Shown piece by piece: positions 1 through 8,024 of a DNA stretch of 64,000 nucleotides. Within the stretch, counting starts at the first letter, position 1, and each line of letters starts with the position of its first letter. The stretch comes from Psychrobacter sp. FME6. Lineage in GTDB: Bacteria; Pseudomonadota; Gammaproteobacteria; Pseudomonadales; Moraxellaceae. The position numbers were made by a program, and so were the translations under genes. The stretch spans positions 24,678 to 88,677 of the forward strand of contig NZ_RRYW01000003.1 of assembly GCF_014861365.1 (NCBI RefSeq), given 5' to 3'. A model generated the notes under the pieces. The model was not told the DNA's origin and did not search any database. It saw only the letters and a list, made by a program, of their open reading frames with translations.

Positions 1-879
1 CGTGCCCAAGGTCGCGCACGTCGTCAAAAGTCAGACGTACCAACTATTTCGCTCGTCGGTTATACCAACGCGGGTAAATCCACTCTTTTCAATCGTTTGG
101 TCGATGAAAACATCTACGCTGCGGACAAACTGTTTGCCACGCTTGATCCGACCTTACGTCGCCTAGACTGGCAAGGTGTTGGTCGCGTTGTTTTGGTTGA
201 TACCGTAGGTTTTGTACGTCATCTACCGCATGAGTTGGTAGAATCGTTTCATGCGACGTTAGAAGAGACACTAGAGGCGGATTTATTGTTGCACGTTATC
301 GATTCTAGTAGCGAAGATATGCATGAGCAAATTCAAGCAGTCAAAGACGTGCTAGCTGAAATCGACAACGATGTGCCAGTGCTCAATATTTATAACAAAA
401 TTGATTTGACCGATGAGCCTGCGCATATTGGTTATGCTAGCGAAGGCCAACCCAATCGAGTGTATGTCTCCTCTCGCGAAAATCTAGGGATGGAGGAGCT
501 ATCGCTTGCCGTACAGCAGCTGCTGACTGGCGCACTGACGACGTTTGATTTGACCTTACCTTACAATGCTGGTCAATTTAAAAACACGTTATACGAGTTA
601 GGCGTTATCTTAGAAGAAAGCTACGACGATAGCGGCCATGAATGCTTAACCATTCGTTTGCCAAGCGAAAGGCTCAAACAGCTACTTGGCCAAGCCAATC
701 TAGAGCCTTCAGATGTCTTGCCACTGGCGCAAGCAACGTTACTAATGCCAGTACTTGAAGAGTTCGAAAAGCCTGATGAGGATGAGCAGCAGACAATGAC
801 CGAAGCCGAAGAAAAAGCCTTTGCGGAATTTGAAGCATTGAATTCGACAGCAGAAAAATCGCTCGATTCAGAAACCTAA
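1..879 (+). CDS. hflX: GTPase HflX, C-terminal part (5' end outside window)
   Basis: The reading frame is open from the first base, so the start lies upstream; 292 residues are visible. The G1 loop GYTNAGKS is encoded at 58-81, the G3 DTVGF at about 199-213 and the G4 NKID at about 394-405. Together with the GYTNAGKSTLFN sequence this marks HflX, a ribosome-associated GTPase that splits stalled 70S ribosomes in stress. The visible part covers the G domain and the C-terminal domain, ending in an acidic Glu-rich tail. A rho-independent terminator follows closely. The HflX N-terminal domain, and its usual partner hfq if present, would lie outside the window. The family assignment is strong. Confidence 0.93.
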   Translation, partial: RAQGRARRQKSDVPTISLVGYTNAGKSTLFNRLVDENIYAADKLFATLDPTLRRLDWQGVGRVVLVDTVGFVRHLPHELVESFHATLEETLEADLLLHVIDSSSEDMHEQIQAVKDVLAEIDNDVPVLNIYNKIDLTDEPAHIGYASEGQPNRVYVSSRENLGMEELSLAVQQLLTGALTTFDLTLPYNAGQFKNTLYELGVILEESYDDSGHECLTIRLPSERLKQLLGQANLEPSDVLPLAQATLLMPVLEEFEKPDEDEQQTMTEAEEKAFAEFEALNSTAEKSLDSET

Positions 880-911
880 ATCATGTATTTAACGTACTTT
901 ATTTAATAGCT

Positions 912-944
912 AAAGGACGATATCAAGCGATACCGTCCTTTTTT
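912..944 (+). terminator. Rho-independent terminator of hflX
   Basis: AAAGGACGATATC pairs imperfectly with GATACCGTCCTTT around an AAGC loop and runs into a T tract. It lies 33 bp after the hflX stop. Confidence 0.8.
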
Positions 945-1082
945 GTATGCTAAGGCGTGTCCTCAATTCAAGCGATTGTATCTAAATAGGCTAAAAATGG
1001 CAGCAAGCCCAATTATTCTATACACTTTATTAGTTTGCTGACTTTATATATAATCACTTTTATATGGCATTCGTGAGGATAT

Positions 1083-1565
1083 ATGCTCTCATCCTCCTAT
1101 TTATACATGACGTGGCCAAAATTACTTATGAAGTCTACTCATTCCCCCAATATACCTCTATGGTTGGCGTTAATCTTAACCTTAGCCATGATTGTTTTTG
1201 TTCGTGAAGCCGCCGTTATTGTCTGTCAGTGGGCAGGTATCGAAAAAGCCGCCAATATCGTTGGGTTAATCGTGATGTTTATTATTTTGATCACGTGGCG
1301 ACTGCTTAAAGGGCTACCCAACTGGCTCACTCAAGCCAGTAATACCTTATTGGTCGATAGCGGCTTTGCCTTTTTACCAGTCTCTGCAGGCGCAGGTTTG
1401 CTACTATTTGCGCTAGGTGATGAGTTGTGGGGGGCGATGCTGACCATGATTATCAGTACACTTATCCCACTTTGGGGTCTGGCGATTTTATCTAATCGCT
1501 GGTTAAATCGTGAAATAGACACTGACAGAGACAGCACTATCAACGAGCACAAGGGCCAGCTTTGA
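1083..1565 (+). CDS. CidA/LrgA family holin-like membrane protein
   Basis: A 160-residue, very hydrophobic protein with about four membrane segments (roughly residues 26-52, 58-75, 92-112 and 116-135) and a polar C-terminus. Size and pattern fit the CidA/LrgA family, small inner-membrane proteins linked to murein hydrolase control and, in some bacteria, to pyruvate or organic-acid transport. The next gene, 22 bp downstream, is an LrgB homologue, which is the classic pair and supports the call. The start at 1083 is preceded by GAGGA at short spacing; the ATGs at 1107 and 1128 lack a visible ribosome site. The name lrgA or cidA cannot be settled from sequence alone. Confidence 0.8.
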   Translation: MLSSSYLYMTWPKLLMKSTHSPNIPLWLALILTLAMIVFVREAAVIVCQWAGIEKAANIVGLIVMFIILITWRLLKGLPNWLTQASNTLLVDSGFAFLPVSAGAGLLLFALGDELWGAMLTMIISTLIPLWGLAILSNRWLNREIDTDRDSTINEHKGQL

Positions 1566-1587
1566 GCTGCGTGGTTAAAGGAATATG

Positions 1588-2277
1588 ATGAGTTTTGATA
1601 GTATGTTTATGACCACCCTTGCTGCGATATTATTAACCTTAGTAGCACACGTGATAGCTCGCATACTGGCGCGCAAGCTCTCATGGTTGCCTATGGTGAT
1701 TACTGCACTGGCTTTGGTGCTATTGTTTTTGTTTATTTTGCAATGGGATTACAATCATTATTATAGTGCGGCCAAACCGGTATTTGACCACCTGTTAGGC
1801 TACGTTACTGTACTGTTGGCTGTGCCATTGGCAGCCATGAACTTTAAAGGCTTGCCGGTCAAAAAACTGACGATGATTGTCATGCTGGCCAGTTTGGTTG
1901 GGGCGTTGCTACCGATGTCATTGGCGTATGTATTTTCACTCAGCCACGACACCATACTTGCTTTTGCTACTCGTTCGGTGACCACACCGATTGGGTTGAG
2001 TATCGCAGATTTAATTAAAGCACCTCTGGCTATGGCAAACCTAATTATTATTGTCTCAGGAATTATTGGTGGTACGTTGGCGCGCTTTATGTTTCGCGGT
2101 ATCGATGATGATCGCGCCAAAGGGTTGGCGCTTGGCTTGGCCGCTCATGCATTTGGTACGGTAGAAGCCTGGCAAATCAGTCATACCGCTGGTCGTTATG
2201 CGGCATTTGGCTTGGCGGTGAATGGTCTAGTAACCGCCGTTTGGGTGCCTATCTTTATCACGGCGCTTTCCATTTAA
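1588..2277 (+). CDS. LrgB/CidB family membrane protein
   Basis: About 229 residues with six or more hydrophobic segments. The C-terminal half contains the family's conserved segments: TRSVTTPIGLSIA near residue 130, and GLALGLAAHAFGTVEAWQ near residue 185. LrgB proteins act with LrgA/CidA in the inner membrane, affecting autolysis or small-acid transport. AAAGGA sits 5 bp before the ATG at 1588; the ATG at 1585 is only 2 bp from it and is less likely. It probably forms an operon with the gene at 1083. The next gene is more than 900 bp away and a terminator lies at 2617-2653. Confidence 0.85.
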   Translation: MSFDSMFMTTLAAILLTLVAHVIARILARKLSWLPMVITALALVLLFLFILQWDYNHYYSAAKPVFDHLLGYVTVLLAVPLAAMNFKGLPVKKLTMIVMLASLVGALLPMSLAYVFSLSHDTILAFATRSVTTPIGLSIADLIKAPLAMANLIIIVSGIIGGTLARFMFRGIDDDRAKGLALGLAAHAFGTVEAWQISHTAGRYAAFGLAVNGLVTAVWVPIFITALSI

Positions 2278-2372
2278 TCGTGTTTAATAAAACTTCTATT
2301 TAACTAAAACAAAGCTTTATTAGTAAACATAGTCGATACTGAATAAAATGAATACACCACACTATACTATAC

Positions 2373-2519
2373 TATAGCTGATTCACTTTAAAACTGATAC
2401 GAGTGCTACTGGAGTAAATTTTTCGCCGCCTCTGTCACGCCTGCGAACAGCAAGCAAGAAAAATTAGCACCAGTAGCACGGGATTATTGACGTGTCGATT
2501 TTATTTAGAACTGACTATA
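2373..2519 (+). repeat. R1 palindromic repeat, copy 1 (diverged)
   Basis: Core resembling CAGCCTCTGTCTGCGTAG (here GCCGCCTCTGTCACGCCTGC), flanked by arms GTGCTACTGG and CCAGTAGCAC that pair with each other. The outer edges are CTATAG and CTGACTATA, as in the other copies. Six further copies lie at 6491, 30450, 51756, 57374, 58237 and 62107. Confidence 0.8.
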
Positions 2520-2616
2520 AGTGTCTCTTTTATATGGACCTGACTATAATAGCTCATTACCATTAAAATATTAGCAGTGATAAATAAGCTTAAAAAACAG
2601 TGGACTAAAGCATGAT

Positions 2617-2653
2617 TCAATGCCCTTAAAAACGTTAGGGTATTGATTTTTTT
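2617..2653 (+). terminator. Hairpin terminator downstream of lrgB homologue
   Basis: TCAATGCCCT pairs with AGGGTATTGA (one G-T pair) around a 10-nt loop, followed by a run of T. It is 340 bp past the lrgB stop, so it would terminate a long 3' transcript. Confidence 0.6.
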
Positions 2654-2720
2654 ACAAATTAATCGCGACTTTTGTATTTCGTTCGGATAATCACATGCGT
2701 TGAAAAGTTATTATATGTTA

Positions 2721-2990
2721 TAGGGGCTGTATAGAATTCAGCTAAGGAACTGACAGAGACTATTTTTTAGGCAGTTCGACGCCAAAAATAGTAAGTTTAG
2801 TTATTCTAAGCGCGATAGTTTTGGCTATGAAGTGGCAAAAAATAGTCCTGTTCCTTCGGACTGATGCTAAAATCGCCCCAGACGTTGTTGTAAATCTAGC
2901 TAAGGTCTCGACATTACCTTCGATTTACGCCTAGTCTGGAATTATTTTAGCGATCAGCAGTCCTAATAGATGAATTCTATACAGCCCCTA
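2721..2990. mobile_element. R3: MITE-like element with perfect 19-bp terminal inverted repeats
   Basis: TAGGGGCTGTATAGAATTC at 2721-2739 is exactly repeated in inverse at 2972-2990. The 270-bp unit has no long ORF. Inside are nested inverted repeats: an AAGGAAC...GACTATTTTTT arm near 2744-2770 matches in inverse at about 2836-2861, and GGACTG...CCAGAC near 2868 matches in inverse near 2936-2964. This is the form of a non-autonomous transposable element. No clear target-site duplication could be defined. Confidence 0.65.
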
Positions 2991-3190
2991 GTAAGCAAGT
3001 ATTATTTTTTGTATCTATTGTGAGTGGTTTTTAATTAAACGTAGTTTTGCTGGATTGATATATCAATGATGGCTGCAAACACGGCAACCGCTTAAACGCG
3101 CAAAATAATAGACCTATAAACAATATGTCTATAAACAGTGCGCCTATAGGCAAAGTAATTTGCTATGACTCGATAAAAAGTGATAACCCT

Positions 3191-3997
3191 ATGATGAATG
3201 TTGCAACCTTAGTGACTCGCTGCTTGTCTCCTGTTTTACTCACCGCCGTTGCTCTATCCAGTTTTTCTGTCACTGCCCAAGCGGGCAATATGTATATCTA
3301 TAAAGACACAGGTGGCCAAGTCCTGCTGACCAATGTTAGTCCAAGTGGTAATTTCGATAAATTCACCAAAAAAGTGAAAGTAACCTACTACAAAGATTCT
3401 AAAATGTACGACGGTGGCAGCAATAACTACGGTAGCAGCGCTAGCAGCAATAGCGGAAGCCGCAACTCATACGACAGTTATATTCGTGCCTCTGCTGCGC
3501 GTCACGGCGTAGATCCTGCACTTATAAAGGCAATGATGCACACCGAGTCAGCCTTCAACCCTAATGCCCGCTCACCTGTCGGAGCGCAAGGCTTGATGCA
3601 GCTAATGCCGGCTACTGCACGCCGATTTAAAGTCAGTAATGCCTGGAATCCAGCCGAAAATATCGAAGGCTCTGCTAAATATATTGCATGGCTGATGAAG
3701 CGTTTTAATAACAATGTAGAATTTGCGATTGCAGGCTATAATGCGGGTGAAGGTAATGTCGATAAATATAACGGCATCCCTCCTTTTAAAGAAACCCGTA
3801 ACTATGTCCAAAGAGTGATGAGCCGCTACCATAGCTTATATAAAAATGACGCCGGTCTTACTGAAACCAGTATGAATGCCAGTAACCAAACTGCCAATCC
3901 TAATACCAGTGGTGGCTTGCAAAACGTCAGTTACGCGACCAATAATAATACCAATAACCCCAGCTACGCCAACTCAGCCTATGCGGCATTACGCTAA
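3191..3997 (+). CDS. Secreted lytic transglycosylase (SLT domain) with DUF4124-like N-terminus
   Basis: About 268 residues from ATG 3191. A signal peptide (hydrophobic stretch ending SVTAQA) is followed by a short DUF4124-like segment (YIYKDTGGQVLLTN) and a Ser/Asn-rich linker. A goose-lysozyme-like SLT domain follows, with catalytic Glu in HTESAFN and motifs VGAQGLMQLMPATA and AGYNAGEGNV. Such enzymes cleave the MurNAc-GlcNAc bond of peptidoglycan in the periplasm, forming 1,6-anhydro ends. The Asn/Thr-rich C-terminal tail is probably unstructured. An in-frame ATG at 3125 would place 22 residues before the signal peptide and is less likely. It is convergent with tsf and followed by a strong terminator. 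Confidence 0.88.
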   Translation: MMNVATLVTRCLSPVLLTAVALSSFSVTAQAGNMYIYKDTGGQVLLTNVSPSGNFDKFTKKVKVTYYKDSKMYDGGSNNYGSSASSNSGSRNSYDSYIRASAARHGVDPALIKAMMHTESAFNPNARSPVGAQGLMQLMPATARRFKVSNAWNPAENIEGSAKYIAWLMKRFNNNVEFAIAGYNAGEGNVDKYNGIPPFKETRNYVQRVMSRYHSLYKNDAGLTETSMNASNQTANPNTSGGLQNVSYATNNNTNNPSYANSAYAALR

Positions 3998-4026
3998 TAT
4001 AAAAACCAGCAGTAATAGCCCCATAT

Positions 4027-4057
4027 AAAAAGCCCGCTAATGATTAGCGGGCTTTTT
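4027..4057 (+). terminator. Rho-independent terminator after the transglycosylase gene
   Basis: AAAAAGCCCGCTAA and TTAGCGGGCTTTTT form a perfect stem around a short loop. The symmetric A/T runs would let it act on both strands, between convergent genes. Confidence 0.9.
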
Positions 4058-4124
4058 ATATTTAAAAGATAAGCGATTAGCGCTATATCAAACAATCGAC
4101 GTAGCACTCACTCTTTTAACATCT

Positions 4125-4244
4125 ATACCATTCACAAGAATTAGAGTGGCAAGAAAAACGAGTTCAAGTACTATACCTTCAAGTACTATGTCTTATAGAC
4201 TAAACAAGTTTGACACGGCCAATCTTAATTTTTGGGTTTGGTAT
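4125..4244 (+). repeat. R2 repeat, copy A (tsf 3' end)
   Basis: Starts ATACCATTCAC and ends GGGTTTGGTAT; contains TTAGAGT, AACGAG and TTTGACACGG blocks shared with copies at 10790 and 50324. It is 15 bp longer because TTCAAGTACTAT is duplicated (4163-4174 and 4178-4189). The last base of the repeat is the first base of the tsf stop triplet on the other strand. Confidence 0.85.
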
Positions 4245-5125
4245 TATTTGTTTGCCGCTTGGGTAGCAGCAACTTCAGCAGCAAAGTCTTCTTGCTTCTT
4301 CTCGATGCCTTCACCAACTTCTAGACGTTTGAAACCAAGTACTTTTACGCCTTCAGCTTTTAATACGTCACCAACTTTTTTATCGTTGTCCATCACGTAT
4401 GGCTGACGTAGTAAAGTGACTTCGTCTAGGTATTTACGTAGGCCACCTTCGATCATTTTTTCAACGATATTGTCAGGCTTGCCAGACTCTTTTGCTTTGG
4501 CTTCGATGATGTCTTTTTCGCGTGCTAGTACGTCAGCAGCAACGTCTTCGTCATCGACAGCAACTGGGTTAAATGCAGCGATATGCATGGCAAGATTTTT
4601 GCCAGTTTCTGCATTACCGCCTTCAAAAGATACCACTACACCGATACGTAGGCCGTGACGGTATGAGGCAATATTAGCGCCCTCTAGCGTTTCAACACGG
4701 CGAACTTGGATGTTTTCACCGATTTTCTGTACCAATGATACGCGTGCTTCTTCAACCGTTTGACCATCGCCATACGGTAGCTCAGAGATAGCAGCGACAT
4801 CAGTGACGTTGTTTTCTAGGGCAAGGTTAGCCACTTTTTCTGCAAATGCAGTGAAGCTGTCATCTTTTGCGACGAAGTCAGTTTGGCAGTTAACTTCTAA
4901 CAAGAATGCTTTATTTTCGCCTTGAGCGATGATGATTGCGCCGTCAGCTGCGATGTTACCAGCTTTTTTAGCCGCTTTCGCTTGACCAGATTTACGTAGG
5001 TTATCAATGGCAGTTTCGACATCGCCGTTTGATTCTTCTAACGCTTTTTTACATTCCATCATGCCAAGACCAGTACGGTCACGCAATTCTTTTACCATTT
5101 TGGCAGATACTTTTACTTCTGACAT
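4244..5125 (-). CDS. tsf: Translation elongation factor Ts
   Basis: The 293-residue protein has the EF-Ts layout. The N-terminal UBA-like domain contains [16 protein letters not shown], and the core follows with the [10 protein letters not shown] segment that contacts EF-Tu. It is the nucleotide exchange factor that regenerates EF-Tu-GTP in the cytoplasm. It lies downstream of rpsB on the same strand, the universal rpsB-tsf pairing, with a 235-bp spacer. AAGGTAAC before the ATG is a good ribosome site. The usual next gene pyrH is absent; instead a convergent transglycosylase gene follows. The stop codon overlaps the end of an R2 repeat. Confidence 0.97.
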   Translation of the reverse strand: MSEVKVSAKMVKELRDRTGLGMMECKKALEESNGDVETAIDNLRKSGQAKAAKKAGNIAADGAIIIAQGENKAFLLEVNCQTDFVAKDDSFTAFAEKVANLALENNVTDVAAISELPYGDGQTVEEARVSLVQKIGENIQVRRVETLEGANIASYRHGLRIGVVVSFEGGNAETGKNLAMHIAAFNPVAVDDEDVAADVLAREKDIIEAKAKESGKPDNIVEKMIEGGLRKYLDEVTLLRQPYVMDNDKKVGDVLKAEGVKVLGFKRLEVGEGIEKKQEDFAAEVAATQAANK

Positions 5126-5152
5126 AAGAGTTACCTTTTATTATGTATGGGG

Positions 5153-5164
5153 GTGCACGTGCAC
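5153..5164. repeat. 12-bp perfect palindrome in the rpsB-tsf spacer
   Basis: GTGCACGTGCAC is self-complementary and lies 27 bp upstream of the tsf start, between the two cotranscribed genes. It may be a hairpin in the mRNA or a chance palindrome; no function can be assigned. Confidence 0.5.
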
Positions 5165-5360
5165 GATACTTATTTAGACGTATTTAAACGTGCTTAAATG
5201 CTGTTTAGCGTGTCAATAATAAGGCATGACGAGTAAAACTACATCATGCCTATTATGAACTTATACGTATGAGCTTATACGCTGTTAATAACTTTATATG
5301 GCTGCTAATAGGTTGACTATCAAGACATCCTTACAAAGTTAAACCTTATCGGTCAGCAAT

Positions 5361-6179
5361 TTATTCTGCTGGAGTAGCCGCTTCTTCTGCTTTGGCTTCA
5401 GCTGGTGCTTCTTCAGTAGCAGCAGGCGCTTGCTCTGCAGCTTCTTGTGCTTGGTCAGCTTTGCCGCCAGCTTGAGTCTGTGCGTATTCTTTACCAGCGA
5501 TAATCGCATCAGCCATAGAAGTTACGTACAAAGTCACCGCACGGATAGCATCATCGTTAGCTGGGATGATGTAATCAACGTCGTCAGGGCTAGAGTTGGT
5601 ATCAACGATACCGATAACTGGGATACCTAGATTTTTGGCTTCTTTGATAGCAATTGCTTCGTGATCAACGTCTACAACGAAGATTGCGTCAGGTAGGCCG
5701 CCCATGTCTTTGATACCGCCCAATGAACGCTCAAGTTTTTCCATATCGCGAGTACGCTCTAACGCTTCACGCTTGGTAAGCTTAGCGAAAGTACCGTCTT
5801 CTGCTTGTTTCTCAAGCTCTTTTAGACGATTGATTGACTGGCGTAGTGTTTTCCAGTTAGTCAACATACCACCTAACCAGCGATGGTCAACGTATGGCAT
5901 GCCAGCACGAGTCGCTTGCTCAGCGATGATGCCGCTTGCTGCGCGTTTGGTACCAACAAATAATACTTTGTTTTTCTTCGCAGCTAGGCCATTTACGTAA
6001 GTCAATGCTTCGTTAAACGCTTTTACGGTGTGCTCTAAGTTGATGATGTGAATCTTGTTACGCGCACCAAAGATGTATGGACCCATTTTTGGGTTCCAAA
6101 AACGTGTTTGGTGACCAAAGTGAGCGCCGGCTTGTAATAAGTCGCGCATTTCGATTTTGGTTGGATTGTTTGTAGCCAT
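5361..6179 (-). CDS. rpsB: 30S ribosomal protein S2
   Basis: The 272-residue protein starts [18 protein letters not shown] and contains the S2 signatures [13 protein letters not shown] and [20 protein letters not shown]. It is part of the small ribosomal subunit head. The start at 6179 is supported by AGGAT 8 bp upstream; a longer frame to 6218 adds a non-conserved leader and is rejected. The C-terminus carries a Glu/Ala-rich extension (about residues 238-272) longer than in E. coli S2. It is first in the rpsB-tsf unit. Confidence 0.97.
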   Translation of the reverse strand: MATNNPTKIEMRDLLQAGAHFGHQTRFWNPKMGPYIFGARNKIHIINLEHTVKAFNEALTYVNGLAAKKNKVLFVGTKRAASGIIAEQATRAGMPYVDHRWLGGMLTNWKTLRQSINRLKELEKQAEDGTFAKLTKREALERTRDMEKLERSLGGIKDMGGLPDAIFVVDVDHEAIAIKEAKNLGIPVIGIVDTNSSPDDVDYIIPANDDAIRAVTLYVTSMADAIIAGKEYAQTQAGGKADQAQEAAEQAPAATEEAPAEAKAEEAATPAE

Positions 6180-6635
6180 GTTAAATATCCTATTGGTTGG
6201 GTTATGCCTCCACATCACAAAAACTGCCTATCTAGCGACACGCATTTGCTTTGGATGCACGTGTATAAATACAACACATAGCCATTAAGCAAATTAATCA
6301 AGTCGCCAAACACCCAGCAATTTTTTGCCATGATGTGTGTGTCATTGGTTGATGGGTGGGTTTAAAAAAGTGAGCCATGATTTTAACTTAACAATACTAA
6401 ATTATAAAAATAGCTGCGCTGTATTTTATCATATAACGCTTGGCGACTGCTAGTGCTATTATGCTGTTTGAGCGTATGATATGGTCAATCGACTATAAAA
6501 GAGGTAGATTCAAAATAGCGTTCTACTGGTATAAATTTTTCTGGCGTGCTGTGCCTGCGCAGACAGAGGCTGCAAAAAATTCATACCAGTCCCGCTGTAT
6601 CGATTTTATACTGAACTCACTATATCAGTGATGGA
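6180..6635. other. rpsB upstream region with R1 repeat
   Basis: 456 bp between the divergent rpsB start and the 3' end of a cheX-like gene. The 200 bp next to rpsB should hold its promoter and 5' leader; rpsB leaders are often structured for S2 autoregulation, but no specific motif could be confirmed by eye. The far half holds an R1 repeat (6491-6624), which explains a short open frame on the plus strand there. Confidence 0.5.
6491..6624 (-). repeat. R1 palindromic repeat, copy 2
   Basis: Reverse orientation: contains GCTGTGCCTGCGCAGACAGA followed by GGCTGCAAAAAA, with arms CTACTGGTATAAATTTTT and ATTCATACCAGTCCC pairing. Outer edges are GACTATA and CACTATA. It ends 12 bp from the stop of the cheX-like gene at 6636. 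Confidence 0.9.
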
Positions 6636-7085
6636 TTAAGCGATACAGATACCTATCACTGCCTTATAACCACGCCAGGTAAATGGTGTGACATAGCTTT
6701 GGCGGTCTTTGGGCAAATAAGACACGCTTGGCGCGCCCTCAACGATATGCGGCGGAGAGATAATAAACTCCGAGCCAAACTCAGTGCGCGCATTGCCAGA
6801 GATGGTATTTGCCATCTCACCCAACAAGTCTTTCATCATCGTCATTGATGAATCAGGCTCGCCCATTACTTTTATCACCTCTCGCAGCATCACACTTGGC
6901 GCACTCACATACACACAGCCTTCAAGAGGACCTGATATCTCGATGACACCACTAAAATCATAACCAACCGCACTCTTGTTATGATTTAAATAAGGGGTAT
7001 CAATAGACACATCCGAGCCATCAATCTGCGCAAAAAACGCATTGATTGAGCTAAGAAACACACCTAGTTTTTCTACTTTAACCAT
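6636..7085 (-). CDS. CheX-like phosphatase domain protein 1
   Basis: 149 residues forming one CheX/CheC-like domain. The motif E90-M-A-N93, followed by TISGNAR, matches the ExxN signature with which CheX/CheC/FliY-type proteins dephosphorylate CheY-P. This gene and its 151-residue neighbour share DTPYL, SG..G.V, GE.AN.I.GNAR.EFGSEF and P.......GAP blocks, so they are paralogues. It is last in the kinase-receiver-CheX-CheX unit, with a 38-bp gap. It probably resets the receiver encoded at 7603 in the cytoplasm. Function is inferred from the fold signature and position. Confidence 0.75.
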   Translation of the reverse strand: MVKVEKLGVFLSSINAFFAQIDGSDVSIDTPYLNHNKSAVGYDFSGVIEISGPLEGCVYVSAPSVMLREVIKVMGEPDSSMTMMKDLLGEMANTISGNARTEFGSEFIISPPHIVEGAPSVSYLPKDRQSYVTPFTWRGYKAVIGICIA

Positions 7086-7123
7086 AATATATTACTATCC
7101 AACTTTATTACGTGGCAGCAGTA

Positions 7124-7573
7124 TTAATCCTGCAAACAGACCACAATCTCGCCTACTTGCGAATGCCAAGTGATGGGAATGATAAAAGAACGCTCATCGT
7201 TCGGCAACACGATACTTTGTGGCGCGCCTTTGAACACAAACGGTACAGAAATATGAAACTCTGAGCCAAATTCTTTACGTGCATTGCCTGCGATGGTATT
7301 TGCTACTTCACCGGCTAAATCGATATAATTCTCATCACTTTTATCGGTTTCACCCATGCTATCCAATATAGAGGACAGTAATTGACGGGTCGCCGAAAAA
7401 TACACCACGCCTTTTTGTCCACCTGATATACCAATCACACCCGTATAATCATGAACTTTTGGCTGCTTGTTTTCCAACAAATAAGGGGTATCAGCAACGA
7501 GCTCTTCTCCGCCAAACTGATTAAAATAATTGCTAATAATACTTAAAAAAATCTGTAGCTTTTGTTCTTTCAT
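7124..7573 (-). CDS. CheX-like phosphatase domain protein 2
   Basis: About 149 residues from ATG 7573; a GTG two codons earlier (7579) is an alternative. A single CheX-like domain carries E-V-A-N followed by TIAGNARKEFGSEF, the candidate active-site helix. The paralogue at 6636 aligns along its whole length when the ATG start is used. It lies 29 bp downstream of the CheY-like gene, so it is very likely cotranscribed. It probably dephosphorylates the adjacent receiver; two copies may form a heterodimer or act on different receivers. Some CheX-fold proteins have no phosphatase activity, so activity is inferred. Confidence 0.75.
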   Translation of the reverse strand: MKEQKLQIFLSIISNYFNQFGGEELVADTPYLLENKQPKVHDYTGVIGISGGQKGVVYFSATRQLLSSILDSMGETDKSDENYIDLAGEVANTIAGNARKEFGSEFHISVPFVFKGAPQSIVLPNDERSFIIPITWHSQVGEIVVCLQD

Positions 7574-7602
7574 AATCACATCTACTTAAGTCATTGAATG
7601 GT

Positions 7603-7965
7603 TTAGTCTTGCATCAACTCATGCAAAGACTCTACAAGCTCTTCTTCTGAAAAAGGCTTGCATAAAAATCCGCTGGCACCCAACGACAACGCTTCAATAC
7701 CCGTAGCCTTATCAGACAACGCTGACACGACCAAAATACGGACTTCAGGGTCAATCGCAATGATCTTTTCAATACACTCAAGTCCGTCCATCTGCGGCAT
7801 GGTCAAGTCCATGGTAATCACATCAGGACGATGAATATTGAACTTTTCAATAGCTTGAACGCCACTGGTTGCCGTAGCAACCAACATAAACTGCCCTGAA
7901 TCATACGCGCGCTGAATACGGTTTCGGATGATATTTGAATCATCAACAATCATTAATTTATGCAT
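7603..7965 (-). CDS. Single-domain CheY-like response regulator
   Basis: 120 residues, exactly one receiver domain with no output domain. Visible residues are the acidic pair D8-D9, phospho-acceptor D53 in TMDLTMPQMDG, S81 in the switch position and K103 in LCKPF, so it should be phosphorylatable. It sits 59 bp downstream of the CheA-like kinase and 29 bp upstream of the first CheX-like gene, which points to those as its donor and its phosphatase. As it has no DNA-binding domain, output must be by protein contact (pilus, flagellar or enzyme target unknown). Confidence 0.88.
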   Translation of the reverse strand: MHKLMIVDDSNIIRNRIQRAYDSGQFMLVATATSGVQAIEKFNIHRPDVITMDLTMPQMDGLECIEKIIAIDPEVRILVVSALSDKATGIEALSLGASGFLCKPFSEEELVESLHELMQD

Positions 7966-8024
7966 AACCTATTACCTGTAATGAGGTACGTGGTCATCCT
8001 TAACCGCGTACCTGTTGTCCCCAA

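Larger units (their letters stand above)
2278..3190. other. Long intergenic region holding two different repeat elements
   Basis: No credible gene is seen. It contains an R1 palindromic repeat (2373-2519), a terminator-like hairpin (2617-2653) and the R3 element with 19-bp terminal inverted repeats (2721-2990). The remaining AT-rich sequence before the transglycosylase gene should carry its promoter, but no clear -35/-10 pair stands out. Confidence 0.6.

Noticed and set aside
952..963. AGGCGTGTCCT near 953 and GGGCGTGTCCT near 10428 as possible shared IS ends
   Set aside because: Only about ten bases match, with no conserved flanks or partner end.
6440..6631. Open frame of 63 codons on the plus strand
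   Set aside because: It runs through an R1 repeat, has no ribosome site and no protein-like composition.
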